From assembly GCA_016218485.1 (NCBI GenBank), contig JACRDY010000034.1, positions 1 to 33,494 on the forward strand: a DNA stretch of 33,494 bases. The letters are read 5' to 3'. This DNA is from Candidatus Falkowiibacteriota bacterium (lineage in GTDB: Bacteria; Patescibacteriota; Patescibacteriia; JACRDY01). Position 1 is the first letter of the stretch, and each line of letters begins with the position of its first letter. The notes beneath the pieces were generated by a model. It did no database searches and was not told where the DNA came from. It saw only the letters and a list, made by a program, of their open reading frames with translations. The position numbers were made by a program, and so were the translations under genes. Below, piece by piece: positions 1 through 8,569 of the stretch.

Positions 1-97
1 CAATTGTCGTTTCAAGTAAGGCTGCTAAAAGAGCTATCCAATAACCTATCATGTGGAAGTGTTCTATCGCCGGTAAAAGTGATTGTATGAAATTCAT
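1..97 (-). CDS. DedA-family membrane protein, N-terminal fragment cut by window edge
   Basis: Not in ORF track. Minus strand from 97 reads MNFIQSLLPAIEHFHMIGYWIALLAALLETTI, a DedA-like N-terminus. GAGG lies upstream of the ATG and a TATAAT-like -10 (minus strand) at 124-129. Confidence 0.6.
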   Translation of the reverse strand, partial: MNFIQSLLPAIEHFHMIGYWIALLAALLETTI

Positions 98-241
98 ATA
101 TACCTCATTTTATTTGCTCCTGTATTATACAAGATTGTAATTTATAAAAAAGAAAAATATTTTTTGAATTGCGTATAACTACCTGTTATCCGCACTCCCT
201 ATATTATTAGCTTAAATTAAGGAAAAAGCAAGGCCGGATTT

Positions 242-351
242 TTATCCAGCGCCTTTCAGAATATCCTCCCGCTCTTGAAGTATGGATGAAATGGCTCAAT
301 AAATCCTATCCGCAGGGGTTACTGCCTGGTGGTGAAGGCGCTGGATTTATT
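242..351. repeat. Structured repeat copy A upstream of the recombinase gene
   Basis: ATCCAGCGCCTT (244-255) pairs with AAGGCGCTGGAT (335-346). Alternative pairing AATAAATCC (298-306) with GGATTTATT (343-351). Shares TTATCCAGCRCCTTYCAGAATATCC with copy B at 1351. Confidence 0.75.
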
Positions 352-422
352 CACAGCCAGTTTAGATATTTTTTATCATTGCTGTGGTATAAGGGAAGTA
401 GTTTAATTATAATAGCTAAAAT

Positions 423-1244
423 ATGGACAAAGTCTATCCCAGCCAAGATCCGATGGTGAAATTGACCAATGAATTAGAGCTCCGTAATTATAGCCGCCAG
501 ACCGTCAGGAGCTATGTGCAGTATAATAAGAATTTTTTGCGTTGGAGCGGCCGGAGTCCGCGCGAGGTCCGTCTGGAGGACGTGAAGGAGTATCTGCGTC
601 ATTTGATTGATGAGGGTAAATCAACGGCTGTCGCCTATAACGCGCTCAAATTTTATTACCAGCAGATTTTAAAAAGAAAATTTTTTGTGAATCTTCATCT
701 GCCCAAGCGAGCCAAAAAATTGCCGGTGGTGCTGTCTCGCGATGAAGTGTTGGCCATGCTTACCGCAACAATGAACCAGAAACATCGTCGCCTCCTAGCC
801 TTATCATACGGCGCTGGATTACGGGTTAGCGAAGCGATCCATCTGAAAATTCGTGACTTGGATTTTTCTCGGCAGTTGATTACGGTTCGGCAGGGTAAGG
901 GCCGGAAGGATCGGATTACGTTATTGCCACAGCGTCTCACGTCAGAATTACAAGGGTGTATTGCCGGACGTCAGCTGGATGAGTATCTGTTTTGTAGTCA
1001 GCGGGGAGGTAGCTTGTCCACGCGGACGGCACAGAAAATTTTTGATCAGGCTTTACAGCGATCGGGTGTCGCCAAAGCCGCCACCTTTCACTCGCTGCGC
1101 CACAGCTTTGCCACGCATTTGCTGGAAAACGGCGTTGATGTTCGGTATGTGCAAGCATTGCTGGGTCATAGTAATAGCCGAACTACACAGCTCTATACGC
1201 ACGTTACCAGTCCGGGATTAAAAAATATTCACAGCCCTCTTTAG
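423..1244 (+). CDS. Tyrosine recombinase/integrase (XerC/D-like)
   Basis: 273 aa with SAM-like N-terminal domain and C-terminal catalytic motifs (GAGLRVSEA, HSLRHSFATHLLENG, LGHSNSRTTQLYTHV). Confidence 0.93.
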   Translation: MDKVYPSQDPMVKLTNELELRNYSRQTVRSYVQYNKNFLRWSGRSPREVRLEDVKEYLRHLIDEGKSTAVAYNALKFYYQQILKRKFFVNLHLPKRAKKLPVVLSRDEVLAMLTATMNQKHRRLLALSYGAGLRVSEAIHLKIRDLDFSRQLITVRQGKGRKDRITLLPQRLTSELQGCIAGRQLDEYLFCSQRGGSLSTRTAQKIFDQALQRSGVAKAATFHSLRHSFATHLLENGVDVRYVQALLGHSNSRTTQLYTHVTSPGLKNIHSPL

Positions 1245-1350
1245 CTCATCCGCGTTCAGGGAGATTTTGATAGCGGGTATGTCTATTCGCTGTCCTTTTT
1301 GGCCAAGCAAGAGTTTGCTTTTGCGCCGCGCTATGTTAAAATACTGGTGT

Positions 1351-1456
1351 TTATCCAGCACCTTCCAGAATATCCCACAAGCTTGTTGCGGGGATAAATG
1401 GTTTAATATACATCTTCCTGCGGGATGCGATATCCCAACAGGAAGGTGCTGGATAA
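1351..1456. repeat. Structured repeat copy B between recombinase and kinase
   Basis: Perfect 16-bp terminal inverted repeat TTATCCAGCACCTTCC (1351-1366)/GGAAGGTGCTGGATAA (1441-1456). Alternative hairpin CTTCCTG (1414-1420)/CAGGAAG (1439-1445) enclosing GGGAT/ATCCC. Confidence 0.85.
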
Positions 1457-1468
1457 TCGCCAACGAGT

Positions 1469-2455
1469 ATGTTTAGGAAAAAATACGATTTTGTCGTCAT
1501 CGGCGCCGCCACGCGCGATTATATGTTCTATGACCGGGCGGCAAAGTTTTTGTTTACGCCGGCGGATCCGACGCGTCAGCGCAGCCTGTGCTTTGAGTAC
1601 GGCGCCAAAGTTTCATTGGATGAAACATATGTCAGTAACGGTGGGGGAGCGGCCAACGCGGCCGTCAATTTAGCGCTCCAGGGATTCCGTACCGCGGCAG
1701 TAGTTCGCCTGGGTGACGATGAGGCTGGCCGGGAAATTCTTAAGAATTTCGCGGCGCATGAGGTGGATACCCGTTTGGTCCAGCGGGATGAAAAAGCCAT
1801 GACCGGCTTTTCCTTTGTCTTAACTGCCGGTCAAGAACAGGAACATGTTATTTTTACCAATCGCGCGGCCAATAATCGGCTGACCGTATCGCCGCAAACA
1901 CTGCAACAGTTTAAAGCCCCCTGGATTTATTTGAGCTCGCTATCAGGACCGTCTTGGCGAAAAATTTTTGAAACGGTTTTTTCGGCTCCCGCCAACATCG
2001 CCTGGAACCCGGGCAGCCAACAGCTTTTGGCCGGCACCGCTGCGCTCAAAAAATATTTAGGGCGCACGGCAGTCTTGGCGCTCAATCAGGATGAGGCTAT
2101 TGGACTCGTTAAAAGCTCGCCGGCCGGCCAGGAGCTGCCGGCCAGTCGTTTCAGTAATGTCCGGTTCTTGTTAAAGACGCTCCAGGCCTTCGGCCCCAAG
2201 GTCGTGGTGATTACTCGCGGCAAAGCCGGCGCGAACGCCTATGACGGCCGGACTTATTATTACCAAAAGATTGTGAGCGCGCAGCGAAAAGTAGTTGACA
2301 CCACTGGCGTGGGGGATTGTTTCAATTCTACTTTTGTCGGCGGGCTCGTCCGTTTCTCTGGCGACATTCAGCGCTCGCTCGGCGCGGCCATAGCCAATGG
2401 CGCTAGCCTGATTACCAAAATTGGCGCGCAGCAGGGGCTTAAAAAAGTTTTATGA
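1469..2455 (+). CDS. PfkB-family carbohydrate kinase (ribokinase-like)
   Basis: 328 aa with GGGAANAAVNLALQGF and the C-terminal PfkB signature DTTGVGDCFNSTFVGG. Confidence 0.9.
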   Translation: MFRKKYDFVVIGAATRDYMFYDRAAKFLFTPADPTRQRSLCFEYGAKVSLDETYVSNGGGAANAAVNLALQGFRTAAVVRLGDDEAGREILKNFAAHEVDTRLVQRDEKAMTGFSFVLTAGQEQEHVIFTNRAANNRLTVSPQTLQQFKAPWIYLSSLSGPSWRKIFETVFSAPANIAWNPGSQQLLAGTAALKKYLGRTAVLALNQDEAIGLVKSSPAGQELPASRFSNVRFLLKTLQAFGPKVVVITRGKAGANAYDGRTYYYQKIVSAQRKVVDTTGVGDCFNSTFVGGLVRFSGDIQRSLGAAIANGASLITKIGAQQGLKKVL

Positions 2456-2715
2456 TTCATATTTGCGCCAATGCTGACTGCGGCAAAGAGTTCAAGATCA
2501 TTAATCAAGAAAAAACTTTTTACGCCAAAGTCAACCTGCCACTGCCGATCTACTGCCCGGACTGTCGGCGCACGCGGCGTTTGCAGTTTAAAAATCCCCG
2601 CAAGCTGTATAAACGGCCGTGCTCCAGCTGCCAGAAAGAAATTATCACCACCTATCCTCTGGAGTTCACCTCGCCGGTGTATTGCTCGGTTTGTTTTGAG
2701 GAAAAATTCAATTAA
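2452..2715 (+). CDS. Small zinc-ribbon protein
   Basis: CxxxxC, CPDC, CSSC and CSVC motifs. Start overlaps the kinase stop (ATGA). Same frame as the next ORF, separated only by TAA. Confidence 0.75.
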   Translation: MIHICANADCGKEFKIINQEKTFYAKVNLPLPIYCPDCRRTRRLQFKNPRKLYKRPCSSCQKEIITTYPLEFTSPVYCSVCFEEKFN

Positions 2716-3645
2716 ATGTCTCAACCCCATCGTCACATATTCCGTGAGTTATATTTGAGCCAGCCGTTTAAAGATGTCTGGAGCAGTAAAGTCCAGGGTT
2801 GCGCCTATGGCGATTATGTTTTTAATAGTAAAAATTGTTACTTATCTTTTGAATTAGGCGGCAGTCAGGATTGCGGCTACCTGGATAACTGCATGAAATG
2901 TATTGATTGTTTTGATTGCTCCGGCTGCAAATTTTCCCAGCTGTGCTCGGACGGTCTGTATTTGGAGAAATCATATAATTGCCATCATAGCCAGCATTTG
3001 AGTAACTGTTCCGATTGTTTTTATTCAGCGGAACTTTTTAACTGCCAGCACTGTTTTGGCTGTTACGCGCTCAAGCACAAGCAGTATTATATTTTTAATC
3101 AGCCCAGGACGAAACAAGAATATGCGACGGAGCTGCCGGGGCTTTTATCTGATCCGGCAGCGGCGGCAGTGCGCTGCTCTGAACTGCGTCGGACGATTGG
3201 CGTCGTAGCGACGCACATCCGTCAGAGTCAAGATTGCTCCGGCGATTATATTTTTAATTCCCATAATTGCTATCATTGTTTTGACATTAATAATAATCAC
3301 GACTCCGCCTACCTCTATGACTGTTTGTTCCACAGCGGTTTGAGTGATTGTTTTGATATTGATGGCGCCGGTGGTTGCGAACTGTCGTCCAACTGTTTTA
3401 GCGTTGGTAACTCGTATAATATTCATCACTGCGTGCTCTGCAGTAATTTAAACGATTGCTCCTATTGCGCTCGTTGTCGCAATCTCAAAAATTGCTTCGG
3501 CTGCGTTTACCTGAAGGACAAACAGTATTATATTTTTAACCAGCCGTATTCAGCCGAAGACTACCATCGGGAAGTGGCGCGGCTGCAGGGAGAATTCCAG
3601 CGGCAGGGAGTGAGCGATATGTATTCATTGGTGTACGGGGGTTAA
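2716..3645 (+). CDS. Cys-rich repeat protein of unknown function
   Basis: 309 aa with repeated NCxxCxxC-type segments and two copies of FGCxxLKxKQYYIFNQP. The general style is familiar from CPR genomes. Confidence 0.75.
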   Translation: MSQPHRHIFRELYLSQPFKDVWSSKVQGCAYGDYVFNSKNCYLSFELGGSQDCGYLDNCMKCIDCFDCSGCKFSQLCSDGLYLEKSYNCHHSQHLSNCSDCFYSAELFNCQHCFGCYALKHKQYYIFNQPRTKQEYATELPGLLSDPAAAAVRCSELRRTIGVVATHIRQSQDCSGDYIFNSHNCYHCFDINNNHDSAYLYDCLFHSGLSDCFDIDGAGGCELSSNCFSVGNSYNIHHCVLCSNLNDCSYCARCRNLKNCFGCVYLKDKQYYIFNQPYSAEDYHREVARLQGEFQRQGVSDMYSLVYGG

Positions 3646-3760
3646 ATCATTAAAACATTAAAACACCAGAACATTAAAACAACTCCTAATTTTACTTTAC
3701 CGCTCTCTTTTTAAAATTCTCTTGTTTTCATGTTCTGGTGTTTTAATGTTTTAATGATTT
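3644..3760. repeat. AT-rich intergenic inverted repeat (39-bp arms)
   Basis: 3644-3682 pairs with 3722-3760, 38/39 by my count; right arm abuts the murJ start codon. Confidence 0.9.
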
Positions 3761-3761
3761 C

Positions 3762-5396
3762 ATGATTACCAAACTACTCAACGGCCAGAGCAAGACCATT
3801 ACCTCGGCGGCGGTGATTATCGGCGGTGCCGCTTTAGTTTCCCGAGCGCTGGGAGTGTTGCGCGATCGTATTTTGGCGGCAGAATTTGGCGCTGGTCAGA
3901 CCTTGGATATTTACTATGCCGCTTTTCGCATCCCCGATTTAGTTTATAACTTACTAGTGCTGGGCGCGCTATCCGCCGGTTTCATCCCGGTATTTTTGAA
4001 GTACGTCAAGAGTGATGAAGACGAGTGGCGGTTGGTTTCCGGTATTTTGAATATTGTGGTCGTGGCGATCCTGCTGATCTCGGTAGTCTTAGTGGTCTTC
4101 ACGCCCTGGCTGGTGCCGCTGATTGCTCCCGGATTTGATCCGGCAGCGACTGACCTGACCGTAGCGTTGACGCGGATCATGTTCCTCTCGCCGCTGCTCT
4201 TGAGTATCAGCGCGGTGTTCGGCGGAATTCTCCAGTCATTCAAAAAGTTTTTCGTGTATTCTCTGGCGCCGATTCTCTATAATGTCGGTATTATGATCGG
4301 GGCGCTGTTTTTCGTTGACTGGTGGGGGATCTATGGCCTGGCTTACGGTGTGGTTTTTGGCGCATTTCTCCATATGATCGTGCAGCTGCCGGCGGTGCGA
4401 CAGAGCGGCTGGCGGTATGCGGCGGTAGTTGATTGGCATTCACCAGGTCTTCGGGAAATTATTACGCTGATGATCCCGCGGACGCTGGGTCTGGCAATGT
4501 CTCAGCTGAATCTCGTGGTGATTAATAGCATTGCTTCCACGCTGACGGTTGGCTCGATTGCCGTCTTTAACCTGGCCAACAACTTGCAGGGGTTCCCGAT
4601 TGGTATTTTCAGTGTGTCCTTCGCCATTGCCGCCTTTCCCGCCATGTCAGCGGCAGTGGCGCGCGAGGATCGGGCTGGACTGATTACTAGTTTTTCCGAG
4701 ACTGCTCGGCAGATTCTGTTTTTTATTATTCCGCTGTCGGCCTTTCTCCTGGTGCTCCGGGCACAGATTGTCCGGGTGCTCTTGGGCGCGGGGCAGTTTG
4801 ACTGGACGGCGACGATCCTGACGGCGGATGCCTTAGCCCTGTTTTGCCTTAGCCTGTTCGCGCAAGGATTGATTCCGCTGCTGGCTCGGGCATTTTATTC
4901 AATTCACAATACCATGATTCCGTTCGTCATCGGTCTCTGTTCGGCTGGTCTGAATATTGTCCTCGCCCTGTATTTTTCCGCTCACTCATTCACGCTGTTT
5001 AATTTAGAAATTGCCGGAGTGGCGGGTTTGGCCCTGGCTTTTTCACTGTCGTCGATTGTGAATATGGCGCTGTTGTGGGTGGCGCTGCGTATTAAGCTGC
5101 GTCAGAGCCTTCAGGAGGGTCGGTTGCTGTTTTCCGTGCTGAAAATTTCCGTAGCCACCGTGGCAATGGGGCTGACCATCCAGTCGTTCAAGTATCTGAT
5201 TGAGCCGTATACCGGCACGGCAACGTTTGTCGGTATTGGCACTCAAGGGTTCATTTCTGGCTTCTTGGGACTCGCCGTGTTTGTCTTCGTCAGTCTCTTG
5301 CTCCGCTCTGCAGAAATGCTGACGTTTATCGCTTCACTCAAAAAGCGGTTTTTGAAAAATAAAGAGGTGGTGCCCGAACTTGAGGAGGAGCTATAA
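3762..5396 (+). CDS. murJ: MurJ/MviN-type lipid II flippase
   Basis: 544 aa polytopic protein with GGAALVSRALGVLRDRILAAEFGAG and MviN-like C-terminal topology. Confidence 0.92.
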   Translation: MITKLLNGQSKTITSAAVIIGGAALVSRALGVLRDRILAAEFGAGQTLDIYYAAFRIPDLVYNLLVLGALSAGFIPVFLKYVKSDEDEWRLVSGILNIVVVAILLISVVLVVFTPWLVPLIAPGFDPAATDLTVALTRIMFLSPLLLSISAVFGGILQSFKKFFVYSLAPILYNVGIMIGALFFVDWWGIYGLAYGVVFGAFLHMIVQLPAVRQSGWRYAAVVDWHSPGLREIITLMIPRTLGLAMSQLNLVVINSIASTLTVGSIAVFNLANNLQGFPIGIFSVSFAIAAFPAMSAAVAREDRAGLITSFSETARQILFFIIPLSAFLLVLRAQIVRVLLGAGQFDWTATILTADALALFCLSLFAQGLIPLLARAFYSIHNTMIPFVIGLCSAGLNIVLALYFSAHSFTLFNLEIAGVAGLALAFSLSSIVNMALLWVALRIKLRQSLQEGRLLFSVLKISVATVAMGLTIQSFKYLIEPYTGTATFVGIGTQGFISGFLGLAVFVFVSLLLRSAEMLTFIASLKKRFLKNKEVVPELEEEL

Positions 5397-5400
5397 AATG

Positions 5401-5505
5401 AAAAATTCTAAATTCAAAATCATAAATCCTAAATAAATCCCAGTATCAAAATTCAAATGTTCAAAACGGTGGTTTAAAATTTATGATTTTGAATTTAGAA
5501 TTTTT
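5401..5505. repeat. AT-rich intergenic inverted repeat (27-bp arms)
   Basis: AAAAATTCTAAATTCAAAATCATAAAT (5401-5427) is the exact reverse complement of 5479-5505. Confidence 0.92.
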
Positions 5506-5572
5506 AATTTAGGCTTTGTTTAACTTGGGTTTGAATAAAAGCCTAGTTTAAGCTATACTGCAGCTACTTTTT

Positions 5573-7339
5573 ATGACCGACACCATCCGTAATTTTTGCA
5601 TTATCGCTCACATTGACCACGGCAAGTCAACTCTGGCCGATAGGTTTTTGGAAGTGACGGAAACGGTCAGCCAGCGCGAGATGAAAGAGCAGCTCTTGGA
5701 TACTATGGAGCTGGAGCAAGAGCGTGGGATTACCATCAAACTGCAGCCGGTGCGCATGGACTATCAAGGTTATATTTTAAATTTGATTGACACGCCCGGT
5801 CACGTGGACTTTAGTTATGAGGTGTCGCGTTCTCTCGCCGCGGTTGAGGGGGCCATACTGCTGGTGGATGCCACGCAGGGCATTCAGGCGCAGACGCTGG
5901 CGAACTTGTATTTAGCTCTAGATCAGAATTTGGCTATCATTCCCGTGATTAATAAGATTGACCTGCCGGCGGCGGATCCGGACAAAGTTACCTCTGAAAT
6001 CGTCAGCCTGCTGGGTTGCCGGCCCGAGGCAGTGCTGCGTGTCTCGGCCAAAACCGGACAGGGCGTGCCGGCAGTGCTGACTGCCGTTATCCAGCACGTA
6101 CCGGGGCCGATTATTGATGTGAATAAAACACTGCAAGCGCTGATTTTTGACAGTAACTTTGACGAGTACCGCGGGGTGGTGGCGGATGTGCGCTTGGTCA
6201 GCGGTGAAATGAAAAAGGGTGATATGGTGCATTATCTGGCTACCGGCGCAGCGGGGGAAGTGCTGGAGGTCGGTGTCTTCAAGCCGAAGCTGACTCCGGC
6301 TGACCGGCTGCTGGCCGGGGAAATCGGCTATATCGTTACCGGTCTCAAAGGGGTCAGCCAGTGCCGCGTCGGTGACACAGTCGGCGTGACCGGCAGTACG
6401 GCGCTCCTCGGCTATAAAGAAGTCAAGCCAATGGTCTTCGCCGGCATTTTCTGTAAAGAGGGCAATGACTACCCGGAGCTCCGTGAAGCCATGGAGAAGC
6501 TCAAACTCAATGACGCGTCATTGACGTACGAGCCGGAGAATTCACCGGCGCTGGGGTTTGGCTTTCGCTGCGGTTTTCTCGGCATGCTGCACATGGATAT
6601 TGTGCAGGAGCGGCTCAAGCGCGAGTATGACCTGGATCTGATCATTACCGTGCCGTCGGTGGCCTATCAATTGTTCACAACCAACGGCAGGCAGCTGACT
6701 ATCAAGAGTCCGCAGGAGCTGCCGGATCCGTCCACTATTGAGCAGGTGGCAGAGCCGCTGATGAAGGTGGATATTGTCTGTCCCAAGGATTACCTGGGCG
6801 CTGTGATGGATGTGGCGCAGAGCAAGCGCGCGACCTACCTCAATACCGAATTTTTGGATGCCACGATTGCCGTGCTGCACTATGAGATGCCGCTGGCGTC
6901 GCTGATTATTGATTTTTATGATAAGCTGAAGAGTGTTTCCCAGGGGTATGGTTCGCTCAATTACGATTTTTCAAACTACCGGCCGGCAGCAGTGTCGCGC
7001 CTGGATATCCTGGTGGCTGGAGAAAAAGTGGAGGCGCTCTCTACCATTGTCTATACTGACGAGGCTTACCCCGTTGGCAAGAAGATCGTCAAAGAGCTCA
7101 AGGATATTCTGCCGCGCCAGATGTTTGAGGTCAAGTTGCAAGCGGCCATCGGCGGCACCATCATCGCCAGTGAAAAAATCGCCGCCATGCGTAAAGACGT
7201 TACGGCCAAGCTCTACGGCGGGGACGTGACGAGAAAACGCAAGCTCTTGGAAAAACAGAAAAAGGGCAAGCGCAAGATGCAGTCTATTGGTAAGGTGGAC
7301 ATCCCGCCCGAAGCCTTCATGGCCGTACTAAAACGCTAA
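5573..7339 (+). CDS. lepA: Elongation factor 4 (LepA) GTPase
   Basis: 588 aa with AHIDHGKSTLADR, DTPGHVDF, NKIDLP and a LepA C-terminal domain ending KGKRKMQSIGKVDIPPEAFMAVLK. Confidence 0.97.
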   Translation: MTDTIRNFCIIAHIDHGKSTLADRFLEVTETVSQREMKEQLLDTMELEQERGITIKLQPVRMDYQGYILNLIDTPGHVDFSYEVSRSLAAVEGAILLVDATQGIQAQTLANLYLALDQNLAIIPVINKIDLPAADPDKVTSEIVSLLGCRPEAVLRVSAKTGQGVPAVLTAVIQHVPGPIIDVNKTLQALIFDSNFDEYRGVVADVRLVSGEMKKGDMVHYLATGAAGEVLEVGVFKPKLTPADRLLAGEIGYIVTGLKGVSQCRVGDTVGVTGSTALLGYKEVKPMVFAGIFCKEGNDYPELREAMEKLKLNDASLTYEPENSPALGFGFRCGFLGMLHMDIVQERLKREYDLDLIITVPSVAYQLFTTNGRQLTIKSPQELPDPSTIEQVAEPLMKVDIVCPKDYLGAVMDVAQSKRATYLNTEFLDATIAVLHYEMPLASLIIDFYDKLKSVSQGYGSLNYDFSNYRPAAVSRLDILVAGEKVEALSTIVYTDEAYPVGKKIVKELKDILPRQMFEVKLQAAIGGTIIASEKIAAMRKDVTAKLYGGDVTRKRKLLEKQKKGKRKMQSIGKVDIPPEAFMAVLKR

Positions 7340-7359
7340 AGACCCCTGTCGGGGGTCTT
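7339..7359. terminator. Hairpin terminator between convergent lepA and zinc-ribbon ORF
   Basis: AAGACCCC-TGTC-GGGGGTCTT hairpin between convergent ORFs. Confidence 0.6.
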
Positions 7360-7382
7360 GCGAAAAGGGCTGATGCCCGATG

Positions 7383-7601
7383 TTAGGCGCCACGGATTCG
7401 TGGGTCGCTGCCGCGGTGATGGGTGACGATGTCTCTCGTGAAGCCGTGTCGGCCTGGCGCCGAATGACTATCCGCCGGAGAGGCTTCCAAAGTGTCATAC
7501 CCACACTGTGGGCAGCGTTCTGGAGCTTCAGTCAGGTCAGCGTAGTAGGCGAAATATGTGCAGTGCCGACAGAATACATTGGCCGGGGGCATTGGATTCA
7601 T
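7383..7601 (-). CDS. Small zinc-ribbon protein
   Basis: 72 aa with CRHC...CPQC. Strong SD (GAGAGGAGGTATCAC-ATG) on the minus strand, with an upstream TTGACT and 17-nt spaced TAGAGT. Confidence 0.7.
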   Translation of the reverse strand: MNPMPPANVFCRHCTYFAYYADLTEAPERCPQCGYDTLEASPADSHSAPGRHGFTRDIVTHHRGSDPRIRGA

Positions 7602-7663
7602 GTGATACCTCCTCTCATAATACTCTAGCGATATTTGGCAGCGGAGTCAATAAAACGGTGTGT

Positions 7664-7768
7664 ATGAAATTAAAACAGAAGAAAAGAATAGAAAAGCTCA
7701 TCTGGGTCATTTTGACGATCATCATTGTTTTTACCATGGTGGTCTGGACGGCGAGCATTGGTTTTTAG
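7664..7768 (+). CDS. Small single-TM protein
   Basis: MKLKQKKRIEKLIWVILTIIIVFTMVVWTASIGF: basic N-terminus followed by one hydrophobic helix. No clear SD. Confidence 0.45.
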   Translation: MKLKQKKRIEKLIWVILTIIIVFTMVVWTASIGF

Positions 7769-7821
7769 GGTGGAAAAGAGTTTAGAAAGATTTAATGTTT
7801 GGCGTGCTATGGTTTTGGGAT

Positions 7822-8517
7822 ATGTCGTATCCTCAAGATCGTAATATACACCGGCCAAGCCATATTTACCTAGATAGCCAAACGTATTTTGTTACCGCTC
7901 GAACGTTAGATGGAGTAAAATACTTTCACAGCACCTTGAAAGATTTAATTTTAGAGAGCCTACAATTAGCTCAAGAAAAATATAAGTTTAAATTATTTGC
8001 TTGGGTAATCTTAGATAACCATTATCATTGCTTATTAGAGGTTAACCAGGGGATGGATCTTGGTAAGATTATTCGTTTTATTAATGGCAGATCAGCTCGG
8101 TTGTTAAAGAAAAGTAAGCTGTGTGACGCACCTTCTAGGTGCGTTATGTCTGATACACTAGTAACGAAGCCAGAGCCTTCGTCAGGCAAGAATTACCACT
8201 TACCAATACTGAAGCCAGCCCGCCCCGCTTCGCTTGGCGAGGCCCATTCACCAATAACGAAGCCAGAGGCTTCGTCATGCCGACCAATTTGGTATCAGTA
8301 TCGTGAAAAAATTGTAGATACGGAGAAGACGTTTTATACTTATTTTAATTATATTCATTTCAATCCGATTAAACATAGTTTGGTGAGCAATAAACAAGCA
8401 CTGACGCGTTATCGCTATTGCAGTTATCGATCGTGGCTTGATAAAATGGGTGTGGAATGGGTAGATGATGTTTCGGTGAGTTATCCGGTAGAATCTCTGG
8501 AAATATTAGAAAGTTAA
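7822..8517 (+). CDS. Y1 (HUH) transposase, REP-associated/IS200-like
   Basis: HUH-type motif DNHYHCLLEV, YFVTARTLDG N-terminus, catalytic-Tyr helix YFNYIHFNPIKHSL. In-frame upstream ATG at 7795 also possible. Confidence 0.88.
   Translation: MSYPQDRNIHRPSHIYLDSQTYFVTARTLDGVKYFHSTLKDLILESLQLAQEKYKFKLFAWVILDNHYHCLLEVNQGMDLGKIIRFINGRSARLLKKSKLCDAPSRCVMSDTLVTKPEPSSGKNYHLPILKPARPASLGEAHSPITKPEASSCRPIWYQYREKIVDTEKTFYTYFNYIHFNPIKHSLVSNKQALTRYRYCSYRSWLDKMGVEWVDDVSVSYPVESLEILES
8118..8283. repeat. Palindrome-rich in-frame insertion inside the Y1 transposase
   Basis: Hairpins ACGCACC-TTCTA-GGTGCGT (8126-8144), ACGAAG..CTTCGT (8164-8182), ACGAAGCC-AGA-GGCTTCGT (8257-8275). The Y1 motif order is interrupted here. 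Confidence 0.75.
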
Positions 8518-8569
8518 GATTGCCGGTTGAGGAGTGTCTTTAATTCCCAATATCTAATTTCTCTTTTTT

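Noticed and set aside
242-1456. Classical integron attC sites
   Set aside because: The consensus GTTRRRY/RYYYAAC core sites were not found and the recombinase lacks an obvious IntI-specific insertion, so only an analogy is proposed.
1267-1476. Small ORFs across repeat copy B
   Set aside because: They simply translate the structured repeat; no SD or protein-like features.
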